From assembly GCF_002160015.1 (NCBI RefSeq), contig NZ_NFJT01000015.1, forward strand, positions 1-64,000: a stretch of DNA of 64,000 bases, in the 5' to 3' direction. Made by a program: the position numbers and the translations under genes. Under the pieces are notes generated by a model. That model searched no databases and was not told the origin of the DNA. It saw nothing but the letters and a program-made list of their open reading frames with translations. This stretch comes from Anaerofilum sp. An201 (GTDB taxonomy: Bacteria; Bacillota; Clostridia; Oscillospirales; Ruminococcaceae). Positions 1-9,124 of this stretch are shown here, one piece after another (position 1 is the first letter of the stretch; every line of letters begins with the position of its first letter).

Positions 1-37
1 GAGGTCCGGCGCGCTGCTCTCTCGAAGCAGCTTGCTT

Positions 38-66
38 ATTATACCAACACGCCCTGCAATTGTCAA
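38..66 (-). promoter_or_regulatory. Consensus sigma-70 promoter firing out of the left edge
   Basis: On the minus strand TTGACA (66-61) and TATAAT (43-38) are separated by exactly 17 bases, and TGG precedes the -10, making an extended -10. Transcription would start near position 31 and leave the window, so its gene is not visible. Such a perfect promoter is typical of stable RNA or very highly expressed genes; that part is inference. Confidence 0.75.
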
Positions 67-318
67 CACCTTTTTTCAGGTTTTTTTGATTTTTTTCGGG
101 GTTCTTTTTACGGGAGGGTTTCCTACTTATTATATATAGAAAAGCAGCCGCCCTCTCGGGCGGCTGCCGCTTTCTGCCTTCTTGCCGGACTCGACCTCAT
201 CCGCCCCCTTCGGGGGCGGCACACCTCTTTCCTATTATTATACACCCGGCAGCGGCAAGCGTTCGCCTTTTGCACAAAAGGAATTGTGTTTCTCTGGTCA
301 CTTTTTCTAAATCAGACC
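67..318. other. Intergenic region with two hairpins, no gene
   Basis: No coding region is credible here. A perfect 10-bp stem with a TCTC loop lies at 144-167, followed on the minus strand by TTTTC, so it may end minus-strand transcripts. A copy of a dispersed palindromic repeat lies at 191-220 and is listed separately. The rest is AT-rich spacer. Confidence 0.5.
191..220 (-). repeat. Extragenic palindromic repeat, copy 1
   Basis: Read on the minus strand it is a GC stem (GCCGCCCCC, short loop, GGGGGC) ending in the tail GGCGGATGAGGTCGA. The same tail occurs at 50520-50534 and, reversed, at 60538-60558. All copies are between genes. Confidence 0.6.
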
Positions 319-347
319 TTGACATTTGGGCTGCTATCGCGTAAAAT
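319..347 (+). promoter_or_regulatory. Promoter of the acpP-acc-fab operon
   Basis: TTGACA at 319-324 and TAAAAT at 342-347 with a 17-base spacer. The predicted start near 354 falls inside the left arm of the palindrome at 353-390. This is the only strong promoter found before fabT, so the thirteen genes are probably one main transcript. Confidence 0.75.
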
Positions 348-352
348 TATCT

Positions 353-390
353 CAAACATTTTAATTAAATTATTTTAAGTAAAATGTTTG
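353..390. promoter_or_regulatory. Long inverted repeat, candidate operator for the operon MarR/FabT regulator
   Basis: CAAACATTTTA (353-363) is repeated inverted as TAAAATGTTTG (380-390): eleven perfect base pairs around a 16-base AT-rich centre. It sits at about +1 to +37 of the acpP promoter, where a bound repressor would block initiation. A MarR-family gene closes the operon (10867-11337), and FabT-type MarR proteins control fab genes in other Firmicutes. The pairing of that protein with this site is inference. Confidence 0.6.
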
Positions 391-449
391 AAGTAATTTG
401 CAACAAAGTCTGCCGCCCTGGGGCGGCCATTGGAAAAGGAGAAATCACC

Positions 450-677
450 ATGTTTGAGAAAGTGCGCGACATCATTGTGGATACCCTGAGCTGCTCCATC
501 GACGACGTGACCATGACCGCCAGCCTGGCCGACGATCTGGGCGCCGACTCCCTGGACGCCGTGGAGCTGAACATGGCTCTGGAGGATGCGCTGAACGTTG
601 CCATCCCCGACGAAGAGCTGGCCAACATGAAGACCGTGGGCGACATCGTGACCTACCTGGAGGCTCACGCTGAGTAA
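450..677 (+). CDS. acpP: Acyl carrier protein
   Basis: A 75-residue acidic protein that carries growing acyl chains on a phosphopantetheine arm for type II fatty-acid synthesis in the cytosol. The attachment serine is Ser34 in the motif LGADSLDAVEL. The ATG at 450 is chosen because AAAGGAG lies at 435-441 and the protein then starts MFEKVRDIIV, the normal ACP start; an upstream in-frame ATG at 384 would lie inside the operator and lacks a ribosome site. It is the first gene of the acc-fab operon and directly follows the promoter and palindrome. Confidence 0.95.
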   Translation: MFEKVRDIIVDTLSCSIDDVTMTASLADDLGADSLDAVELNMALEDALNVAIPDEELANMKTVGDIVTYLEAHAE

Positions 678-760
678 GCTCCCTTCCCCCGCCCTGCCGC
701 CCGTGGCAGGGCGAATTTTATACCGGGCCGCACGGCCTTTGATGACAAGGAGAAACCCGT

Positions 761-1231
761 ATGGAATTGGAACAGATCCGCGCCCTGCTTGCGGCGTTTG
801 ACGAAAGCGAGGCCGTCAGCCTGAAACTTCGCTGCGGCGAGATGGACATCCAGCTGAAAAAGGCCGCTGCCTGTGCGCCGGCTGTCTCGGCTGCACCGGT
901 GGCCCCCGTCGCTCCGGCCCCGGTGATGCCCGCCGCCCCTGCTGCCGCACCGGCCGTGCCCGAAGCCGTTTCCGCCCCGGCCGAACGTGCGGGCGAGACC
1001 ATCAACGCGCCGCTGGTGGGCACCTTCTACGCCGCCAGCGCGCCCGGCGAAGCCCCCTTTGTGCAAGCGGGCAGCCAGGTGAAGCAGGGCGACACCGTCT
1101 GCCTGCTGGAAGCCATGAAGATGATCAGCGAGGTGCCCGCCCCCTTCGACTGTGTGATCGAGGAGGTGCTGGCCAAAGACGGCGAGCTGGCCGCCTTCGA
1201 CAGCCCGCTGTTCCGTGTGCGCCGCCTGTAA
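761..1231 (+). CDS. accB: Biotin carboxyl carrier protein of acetyl-CoA carboxylase
   Basis: A 156-residue carrier that holds biotin and shuttles the carboxyl group between AccC and AccA/AccD. A short N-terminal helical part is followed by an Ala/Pro-rich linker (about residues 36-78) and a biotinyl domain. The biotinylated lysine is Lys120 in EAMKMISE; the usual motif is EAMKMMNE, so the two residues after the lysine-methionine pair vary within the family range. AAGGAG precedes the ATG. It lies 83 bases after acpP and 15 bases before accC, in the operon order accB-accC-accD-accA. Confidence 0.95.
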   Translation: MELEQIRALLAAFDESEAVSLKLRCGEMDIQLKKAAACAPAVSAAPVAPVAPAPVMPAAPAAAPAVPEAVSAPAERAGETINAPLVGTFYAASAPGEAPFVQAGSQVKQGDTVCLLEAMKMISEVPAPFDCVIEEVLAKDGELAAFDSPLFRVRRL

Positions 1232-1246
1232 GGGAGGGGAATTGCT

Positions 1247-2622
<1,376 letters not shown>

Positions 2623-2626
<4 letters not shown>

Positions 2627-3510
2627 TGCAGAACCCGTTCGGTCAGCGCCGTGCCCGGCTGCTGGGTCTGAGCCAGCTGCGCGGAAAGACCGCCGCGCCT
2701 GCGCCCGCCCCCGCCGACGAGCCCTCCCCCTTTGTGGCCTGCGCCGGATGCGGCGAGGCGCTCTCCCGCTCCCAGCTGAAGGCGAACCTGGGAGTGTGCC
2801 CGCTGTGCGGGCATCATCACCCCATCTCGGCCCCGGTGCGCCTGGCGGCGCTGCTGGATGAGAACACCGCCCGTCCGCTGCTGTGCAAAAGCGGCTTTAT
2901 GATCGACCCGCTGAAATTTTCCGGTTATGCCGAGAAGCTGGCGGGGCTGCGCCGCAAGACCGGCCTTTCGGACGCGGTGCTGGCCGCTGCCGGCAAGATT
3001 GACGGCCAGAGCGCCGTGGTGGCGGTGATGGACAGCCGCTTTCTGATGGGCAGTATGGGCGCCGCCGTGGGCGAGACCATCACCCGCACGGTGGAGTATG
3101 CACACCGCCACAAGCTGCCGCTGATTATCTTCTGTGCCAGCGGCGGGGCCCGGATGCAGGAGGGCGCCGTGTCGCTGATGCAGATGGCCAAGACCAGCGC
3201 CGCGCTGGCCCGCTTTTCCGAGGACGGCGGCCTCTACATCGCGGTGCTCACCCACCCCACCACCGGCGGCGTCAGCGCCAGCTTTGCGATGCTGGGCGAC
3301 ATCACGCTGGCCGAGCCGGGCGCGCTGGTCGCCTTTGCCGGGCCGCGCGTGATCGAGCAGACCATCGGCGAGAAGCTGCCCGAAGGCTTCCAGCGCGCCG
3401 AGTATCTGGAATCCCACGGCTTTGTGGACCAGGTGGTGCCGCGCGGGGAGATGAAAGCCGTGCTGGCCCGCCTGCTGCGGCTGCACGCCAAAGGAGGAAA
3501 GCGCGCATGA
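2623..3510 (+). CDS. accD: Acetyl-CoA carboxylase, carboxyltransferase beta subunit
   Basis: A 295-residue subunit that with AccA moves the carboxyl group from biotin to acetyl-CoA to form malonyl-CoA. The N-terminal four-cysteine zinc ribbon is complete: Cys40, Cys43, Cys59 and Cys62. A crotonase-fold domain follows, with the SGGARMQEG oxyanion motif. There are two consecutive ATG codons (2623 and 2626); 2623 overlaps the accC stop, and either could be used. Its stop overlaps the accA start by four bases. Confidence 0.94.
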
Positions 3511-4445
3511 TGAAGGAACTGGAACAGCGCATCGCCGCGCTGGAAAAACAGATCGAAGAGCTGGACGTCTCCACCGAGGTGGGGCGTCTGCAGGAGAGCC
3601 AGATGCGCCGGGATCTGGCCGAGCTGCGCGAGGCGTATGTGCCCCGCTCGGCGGCCGACCGGGTCTACCTGGCCCGCCATCCCGCCCGCCCCGGCATCAC
3701 CGACTACATCGACGCCCTGTTCACCGATTTCTTTGAACAGAAGGGCGACCGCCTCTGCCGCGAGGACGGCAGCATCCTGGGCGGCGTGGCCCTCTTTCAC
3801 GGCATCCCGGTGACCGTGATCGGCCACCGCAAGGGGAAATCCCTCACCGAAAACCTGGCCTGCAACTTCGGCATGCCGGGCCCGGAGGGATACCGCAAGG
3901 CGCTGCGCCTGATGAAGCAGGCCGAGAAGTTCGGCCGCCCCATCATCACCTTCATCGACACCCCCGGCGCCTATCCCGGCAAGGAGGCCGAGGAGCGCGG
4001 GCAGGCTGCCGCCATCGCGGAAAACCTGGCCTACATGAGCGGCCTCACCGTGCCGGTGATCGCCGTGGTGACCAGTGAGGGCAACAGCGGCGGCGCGCTG
4101 GCGCTGGGCGTGGCCAACACGGTGCTGATGCTGGAAAACGCCATCTACGCCGTGCTGAGCCCCGAAGGGTTTGCCAGCATCCTGTGGAAGGATTCCTCCC
4201 GCGCGGCCGAGGCCTGCGAGGTGATGAAGCTCACCGCCCGGGACCTTTTGGAACTGGGCCTGATCGACGGCATCCTGCCTGAACCGCCCGGCGGGGCGCA
4301 CACCGCGCCCGCCGCCGTGTTCGAGGCGCTGGACAAAGAGCTGCAATCCCGGCTGCATGCGCTGCGCAAGATGCGCCCGGCCGCGCTGGCCGCCCAGCGG
4401 TATCAGAAATTCCGCGCGATGGGCGCGCAGAAGGAGGACGCATGA
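3507..4445 (+). CDS. accA: Acetyl-CoA carboxylase, carboxyltransferase alpha subunit
   Basis: A 312-residue partner of AccD in the carboxyltransferase tetramer. It has an N-terminal coiled helix (EQRIAALEKQIEEL), the FIDTPGAYPG motif near residue 151 and the SEGNSGGALA motif near residue 190, both typical of AccA. It overlaps accD and fabH by four bases each, so it is translated within the same chain of coupled genes. Confidence 0.95.
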   Translation: MMKELEQRIAALEKQIEELDVSTEVGRLQESQMRRDLAELREAYVPRSAADRVYLARHPARPGITDYIDALFTDFFEQKGDRLCREDGSILGGVALFHGIPVTVIGHRKGKSLTENLACNFGMPGPEGYRKALRLMKQAEKFGRPIITFIDTPGAYPGKEAEERGQAAAIAENLAYMSGLTVPVIAVVTSEGNSGGALALGVANTVLMLENAIYAVLSPEGFASILWKDSSRAAEACEVMKLTARDLLELGLIDGILPEPPGGAHTAPAAVFEALDKELQSRLHALRKMRPAALAAQRYQKFRAMGAQKEDA

Positions 4446-5404
4446 ACGGTATCACCATCCTGTCTGCCGCGGCGGCGCTGCCCGCCCGGCGGATGACCAA
4501 CGACGACATGGCCGCCATCGTGGACACCAGCGACGAGTGGATCTCCACCCGCACCGGGATCCGCCAGCGGTATTTCTGCGCCGGGGAGGAGACGGTGTGG
4601 CAGCTGGCCGCCCGCGCCGCCCGCCGCGCACTGGACGAGGCGGGCATCGACCCCGCCCGCCTGGCCGCCTGTGTGGTGGCCACCATGTCCCCCGCCTACG
4701 CCACCCCCTCCACCGCCTGCCTGGTGCAGCGGGAACTGGGGCTGGAGGAAAGCATCCTCTGCTTCGACCTCAACGCCGCCTGCAGCGGCTTTGTGTTCGC
4801 GCTGGAAACGGTGCGCGGCCTTGTGACCGACGAGAAGCCCTATGCGCTGGTGATCGGCGCCGAGGCGCTGAGCCATATCACCGATTTTTCCGACCGCTCC
4901 ACCTGCGTGCTGTTCGGCGACGGCGCCGGCGCGGTGGTGGTGGCAAAGAGCGGCGCCCCCTTTGCCTGCGTGCACGGCGCGCGGGGAAATAGCGAGGCGC
5001 TGGTCTGCCCGGCGTTCGGCAGCGAAAAGCAGTATCTGGGGATGGACGGCCGCGCGGTGTTCCGCTTTGCGGTGGACATCCTGCCCCGCTGCATCGGCGG
5101 CGTGCTGGACAAAAGCGGCCTTGCGATGGAGGACATCGATTATTTTGTCTGCCACCAGGCCAACCGCCGCATCCTCGACCATGTGGTGAAATCCATGAAG
5201 GCGGACCCCGCCAAATTTTATATGAATCTTGCCCGTTACGGCAACACCTCGGCCGCCAGCATCCCGCTGGCCCTGGCCGACATGCACACCGAGGGTCTTC
5301 TGCGCCCGGGCATGCGCCTGGTCTGCGCCGGTTTCGGCGGCGGCTTCACCTGGGGCGGCGTGCTTGTGTGCTGGAGAGAGAAAGGAGAGCATCTATGCGA
5401 CTGA
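4442..5404 (+). CDS. fabH: 3-oxoacyl-ACP synthase III
   Basis: A 320-residue condensing enzyme that starts chains by joining an acyl-CoA primer to malonyl-ACP. The catalytic triad is visible: Cys114 in NAACSGF, the histidine of CHQANRRI and the asparagine of RYGNTSAASIP. The ATG at 4442 overlaps the accA stop. Its 3' end overlaps the next gene by ten bases. Primer preference (straight or branched) cannot be read from the sequence. Confidence 0.94.
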   Translation: MNGITILSAAAALPARRMTNDDMAAIVDTSDEWISTRTGIRQRYFCAGEETVWQLAARAARRALDEAGIDPARLAACVVATMSPAYATPSTACLVQRELGLEESILCFDLNAACSGFVFALETVRGLVTDEKPYALVIGAEALSHITDFSDRSTCVLFGDGAGAVVVAKSGAPFACVHGARGNSEALVCPAFGSEKQYLGMDGRAVFRFAVDILPRCIGGVLDKSGLAMEDIDYFVCHQANRRILDHVVKSMKADPAKFYMNLARYGNTSAASIPLALADMHTEGLLRPGMRLVCAGFGGGFTWGGVLVCWREKGEHLCD

Positions 5405-6330
5405 ATCAACTGCTTGGCACCGAATTCCCCCTGATCCAGGGCGGTATGGCCAACATCGCCACCGGTAAATTTGCCGCCGCCGTGTCGAACGCCGGCGCGC
5501 TGGGTCTGATCGGCGCGGGCGGCATGAAGGCCGACCAGCTGCGCGAGGAGATCCGCATCTGCAAATCGCTCACCGACAAGCCCTTCGGCGTGAACATCAT
5601 GCTGATGAACCCCGACGCCGACGAGATGGCCCGGATCGTGATCGACGAGCAGATCCCGGTTGTCACCACCGGCGCGGGCAATCCCGGCAAATACGTCCCG
5701 GCCTGGAAGGCCGCGGGCATCAAGGTGATCCCGGTGGTCCCCGCCGTGGTGCTGGCCAAGCGGCTGGTGGCCGCGGGCGTGGACGCCGTGATCGCAGAGG
5801 GCACCGAGAGCGGCGGCCATGTGGGCGAGATGACCACGATGGCGCTGGTCCCGCAGGTGGCCGACGCGGTGGACGTGCCGGTGATCGCCGCCGGCGGCAT
5901 CGCGGATGGACGCGGCCTGATGGCTGCCTTTGCGCTGGGCGCGGTGGGCGCACAGCTGGGCACCTGCCTGCTGGCCAGCGAGGAGTGCCCCATCCACGAA
6001 AACTACAAAGCCGCCATCCTGAAAGCGGCCGACAGCGACACCACCGTCACCGGCCGCATCGCCGGCGTTCCGGTGCGCATCCTGAAAAACCGCATGGCGC
6101 GCCAGTATCTGAAGCAGGAGAAGGCGGGCGCCGACAAGATGGAGCTGGAAAAATACACTCTGGGCTCGCTGCGCCGCGCCGTGTTCGACGGCGACGTCGA
6201 CACCGGCAGCCTGATGGCCGGCCAGGTGGCCGGCATGGTGCACGAGATCCGCCCGCTGCGCGCGATCTTTGAGGACATGATGAGCGGCGCCAAGGACTGC
6301 CTTGCCCGCCTGAACGAGGAAGGCGTATGA
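5395..6330 (+). CDS. fabK: Enoyl-ACP reductase II (flavoprotein)
   Basis: A 311-residue FMN-dependent TIM-barrel enzyme that reduces trans-2-enoyl-ACP in the last step of each elongation cycle, replacing FabI. It has the FabK hallmarks IQGGMAN near the N-terminus, KPFGVNIMLMNPDADEM, VTTGAGNPGKY and AEGTESGGHVGE with the conserved histidine, and a C-terminal DVDTGSLMAGQVAG segment seen in streptococcal FabK. The ATG at 5395 follows AAAGGAG at 5381-5387 and overlaps fabH. It overlaps the next, related gene by four bases. Confidence 0.92.
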   Translation: MRLNQLLGTEFPLIQGGMANIATGKFAAAVSNAGALGLIGAGGMKADQLREEIRICKSLTDKPFGVNIMLMNPDADEMARIVIDEQIPVVTTGAGNPGKYVPAWKAAGIKVIPVVPAVVLAKRLVAAGVDAVIAEGTESGGHVGEMTTMALVPQVADAVDVPVIAAGGIADGRGLMAAFALGAVGAQLGTCLLASEECPIHENYKAAILKAADSDTTVTGRIAGVPVRILKNRMARQYLKQEKAGADKMELEKYTLGSLRRAVFDGDVDTGSLMAGQVAGMVHEIRPLRAIFEDMMSGAKDCLARLNEEGV

Positions 6331-7400
6331 GCCGGTTCGATTTGTCCCGCCTCCCGGTCCCGGTGATCCAGGGCGGCATGGGGGTGGGCGTTTCGCTGGG
6401 GAACCTGGCCGGGCATGTGGCCGGATGCGGCGGCATGGGCGTGATCTCCACCGCCAACCCCGGCTATGCCGAGCCGGATTTCTGGCAGGACCCGGGCGCG
6501 GCCAACCTGCGCGCCCTCACCGCCCAGATCCGCAAGGCCAAGGAGATCGCCGGCGGGATGGGGATGGTGGCCATCAACGCGATGGTAGCCACCACCCGCT
6601 ACGCCGAGACGGTGGCCGCCGCCATCGCCGCCGGTGTGGACGCGGTGATCTCGGGCGCGGGGCTGCCGCTGGAGCTGCCCGGTATCCCCGGCGCCGACCG
6701 GGTGGCGCTCGCGCCCATCGTGTCGGGCGGGAAGGCCGCGAACACCATCTGCAAGCTGTGGCACCGCCGGTTTTCCCGCATGCCCGACTTTGTGGTGGTG
6801 GAAGGCCCGCTGGCCGGCGGGCACCTGGGATTTTCCCGGGAGGAGGCCGAGCATCCCCGCCCGCTGGAGGAGCTGGTGGGCGAGGTGTGCGCCGCGCTGG
6901 AGCCGTGGCGCGCCCGGTATGGGCAGGAGATCCCCGTCTTTGCGGCGGGCGGCGTGTTTGACGGGGCGGACATCGCCCGGATGCAGGCCGCCGGCGCGGC
7001 GGGCGCGCAGATCGCCACCCGCTTCATCGCCACCGAGGAGTGCGACGCCGCCCCCGCCTACAAGCAGCGGATGGTGGAGGCCAAAGCCGAGGACGTGCGC
7101 ATCGTGAAAAGCCCGGTGGGCATGCCGGGACGCGCGCTGTACAGCCCGCTGATCCGGCGGCTGGAGACCGAGGGGCGCATCCCGCCCACGCGCTGCGCGA
7201 ACTGCCTTGTCCCCTGCGACCCCGCCGCCACCCCCTACTGCATCACCCGCGCCCTCATCGAAGCGGTGAAGGGCAACTGGGAGGAAGGGCTGTTCTTCTG
7301 CGGCGCGAACGTGGGCCGCATCCAGGGCATCACCACCGTAAAAACACTGATGCAGCAGCTGACCACAGAATGGCAGACAGCCAGAAGGAGCAAACCATGA
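6327..7400 (+). CDS. Nitronate monooxygenase-family flavoprotein with a four-cysteine cluster motif (FabX-like candidate)
   Basis: A 357-residue FMN TIM-barrel protein of the FabK/nitronate monooxygenase superfamily, clearly different from the FabK just upstream. The FMN-binding start VIQGGMGVGVSLG and the active-site histidine His166 (GGHLGF) are present. Near the C-terminus Cys290, Cys293, Cys297 and Cys305 form a C-x2-C-x3-C-x7-C pattern that FabK lacks. Helicobacter FabX, of the same family and length, carries a [4Fe-4S] cluster and makes the double bond of unsaturated fatty acids by dehydrogenating and isomerising acyl-ACP. Its place between fabK and fabD, with four-base overlaps on both sides, argues for a fatty-acid role rather than nitronate detoxification. 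The FabX role is inference; a second enoyl reductase is the main alternative. Confidence 0.8.
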   Translation: MSRFDLSRLPVPVIQGGMGVGVSLGNLAGHVAGCGGMGVISTANPGYAEPDFWQDPGAANLRALTAQIRKAKEIAGGMGMVAINAMVATTRYAETVAAAIAAGVDAVISGAGLPLELPGIPGADRVALAPIVSGGKAANTICKLWHRRFSRMPDFVVVEGPLAGGHLGFSREEAEHPRPLEELVGEVCAALEPWRARYGQEIPVFAAGGVFDGADIARMQAAGAAGAQIATRFIATEECDAAPAYKQRMVEAKAEDVRIVKSPVGMPGRALYSPLIRRLETEGRIPPTRCANCLVPCDPAATPYCITRALIEAVKGNWEEGLFFCGANVGRIQGITTVKTLMQQLTTEWQTARRSKP

Positions 7401-8332
7401 AACTTGCATTTTTATACGCCGGGCAGGGCAGCCAGCACGCCGGCATGGGCAAAGACCTGTATGAGCACAGCGCGGCCTTCCGCGCCGTGTTCGACAGCGT
7501 GCAGCTGGACTTCGACCACAAAGCCCTCTGCTTCGACGGCCCCGACGAGACCCTCTCCGACACCCGCTACACCCAGCCCTGCATGGTGGCCTTTGCCTGC
7601 GGCGTGACCGCCGCGCTGGCCGCCGAGGGCATCCTCCCCGAAGCTACCGCCGGCCTGAGCCTGGGCGAGTATTCGGCGCTGGCCTGTGCCGGCGTGTTCA
7701 CCCCCGAGCAGGCCATCCGGCTGGCCGCCTTCCGCGGTGCGGCGATGGCAAGCGCGGTGCAGGGTCGTGCCTGCGGCATGGCCGCGGTGCTGGGCCTTGC
7801 GCGCGAAACGCTGGCCGCATGCTGTGAACAGGCATCGGAACAGGGCGTGTGCGAGATCGCGAACTACAACTGTCCCGGCCAGCTGGTGATCGCCGGCGAC
7901 GAGGCCGCCGTGAACGCCGCCTGCCAGCTTGCCAAGGAGGCGGGCGCCCGCCGCTGTGTGCCGCTGAAGGTCAGCGGCCCGTTCCACACCAGCCTCATGG
8001 CCCCGGCGGGCGAGGCGCTGCAGGAGCGCTTTGCAGACGAGGCCTTCGGCGAGATGAATCTGCCGGTGGTGTTCAACTGCCTGGGCCGCGCCAAAGCGGA
8101 GGAGGAGAGCATCCCCGCGCTGCTGGTGCGGCAGGTGCAGTCCAGCGTGTATTTTGAGGACAGCATCCGCTGGCTGGAGGAACACGGCTTCGACACCGTC
8201 GTCGAGGTGGGGCCCGGCAAGGCGCTGTCTGCCTTTGTGAAAAAGACCGCCAGATCCATCCGTGTGCTGAACGTGGAGGATGTGCCCAGCCTGCAGGCCA
8301 CCGCGGCCGCCCTGAAAGGAGAAAACGCATGA
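7397..8332 (+). CDS. fabD: Malonyl-CoA:ACP transacylase
   Basis: A 311-residue enzyme that loads malonyl groups onto ACP. It starts with the LYAGQGSQHAGMG motif, has the nucleophilic serine in GLSLGEYSA and the catalytic histidine in GPFHTSLM. The ATG at 7397 is preceded by AAGGAG and overlaps the previous stop, and it gives the normal N-terminus; longer in-frame extensions upstream are just reading through the neighbouring gene. Four-base overlap with fabG. Confidence 0.94.
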   Translation: MKLAFLYAGQGSQHAGMGKDLYEHSAAFRAVFDSVQLDFDHKALCFDGPDETLSDTRYTQPCMVAFACGVTAALAAEGILPEATAGLSLGEYSALACAGVFTPEQAIRLAAFRGAAMASAVQGRACGMAAVLGLARETLAACCEQASEQGVCEIANYNCPGQLVIAGDEAAVNAACQLAKEAGARRCVPLKVSGPFHTSLMAPAGEALQERFADEAFGEMNLPVVFNCLGRAKAEEESIPALLVRQVQSSVYFEDSIRWLEEHGFDTVVEVGPGKALSAFVKKTARSIRVLNVEDVPSLQATAAALKGENA

Positions 8333-9072
8333 GTGAGATCACACGCGCCGCCATCGTCACCGGCGGCAGCCGCGGCATCGGCCGGGCGGTCTGCCTGGCG
8401 CTGGCCGCACAGGGCATGAACGTGGTTGTGAACTACGCCGGCAGCGCAGCCGCTGCCGAGGAGACCGCCGCCCTCTGCCGCGAAAAGGGCGTGGAGGCCA
8501 TCACGGTGCAGGCGGACGTCTCCTGTGAAGCGGGCGCCGAGGCCCTGTTCGCCGCCGCCACCGCCGCTTTCGGCCGGGTGGATGTGCTGGTGAACAACGC
8601 CGGCATCACCCGCGACGGGCTTATCCTGCGCATGAGCGAGGAGGACTTCGATGCGGTGCTGTCCACCAATCTCAAGGGCGCGTTCCTCTGCGCCAAAAAG
8701 GCCGCCCGCCTCATGATGAAGCAGCGGTATGGGCGCATCGTCTGCATCTCCAGCGTGGTGGGCGTGCGCGGCAACGCCGGGCAGGCCAACTATGCCGCCA
8801 GCAAGGCCGGCGTGATCGGCCTGGTGAAGTCGCTGGCCAAAGAGCTGGCCAGCCGCGGCGTGACCGCCAACGCGGTGGCCCCCGGCTTCATCGACACCGA
8901 CATGACCCGCGCGCTGCCCGAGGCGGTGCGGGAGGGCATCCTCTCCCAGATCCCGCAGGCGCGGTTCGGCGAAGCGGCCGACGTGGCCCATGCGGTGGCC
9001 TTCCTCTCCGGCGAGAACGCCGGCTACATCACCGGCCAGGTGCTGTGCGTGGACGGCGGCATGGCGATGTGA
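8329..9072 (+). CDS. fabG: 3-oxoacyl-ACP reductase
   Basis: A 247-residue short-chain dehydrogenase that reduces 3-ketoacyl-ACP with NADPH. It shows the TGGSRGIGRA cofactor loop, the NNAGIT motif, the catalytic serine in SSVVG and the YAASKAG tyrosine-lysine pair. Length is standard. It overlaps fabD by four bases; a 52-base gap follows before fabF, the largest break in the second half of the operon. Confidence 0.95.
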   Translation: MSEITRAAIVTGGSRGIGRAVCLALAAQGMNVVVNYAGSAAAAEETAALCREKGVEAITVQADVSCEAGAEALFAAATAAFGRVDVLVNNAGITRDGLILRMSEEDFDAVLSTNLKGAFLCAKKAARLMMKQRYGRIVCISSVVGVRGNAGQANYAASKAGVIGLVKSLAKELASRGVTANAVAPGFIDTDMTRALPEAVREGILSQIPQARFGEAADVAHAVAFLSGENAGYITGQVLCVDGGMAM

Positions 9073-9098
9073 TCGTCCCGCTATTTTCGGCTGTTTTA

Positions 9099-9107
9099 TG
9101 GTACAAT
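9099..9107 (+). promoter_or_regulatory. Possible internal extended -10 before fabF
   Basis: TGG followed by TACAAT (9102-9107) lies in the only sizeable gap of the distal operon, 18 bases before the fabF start, so a transcript would have a very short leader. No good -35 element is seen. Weak evidence for an internal promoter. Confidence 0.25.
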
Positions 9108-9124
9108 CAGAAAAGGAGAACGAT

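Noticed and set aside
144-220. A CRISPR array or tandem repeat in the hairpin-rich left end
   Set aside because: Only two different hairpins are present, with no regular spacing or repeated unit.
5395-7400. A recent tandem duplication of fabK
   Set aside because: The two proteins share only the family fold motifs, differ in length by 46 residues, and only the second has the four-cysteine motif, so they are old paralogues with different roles.
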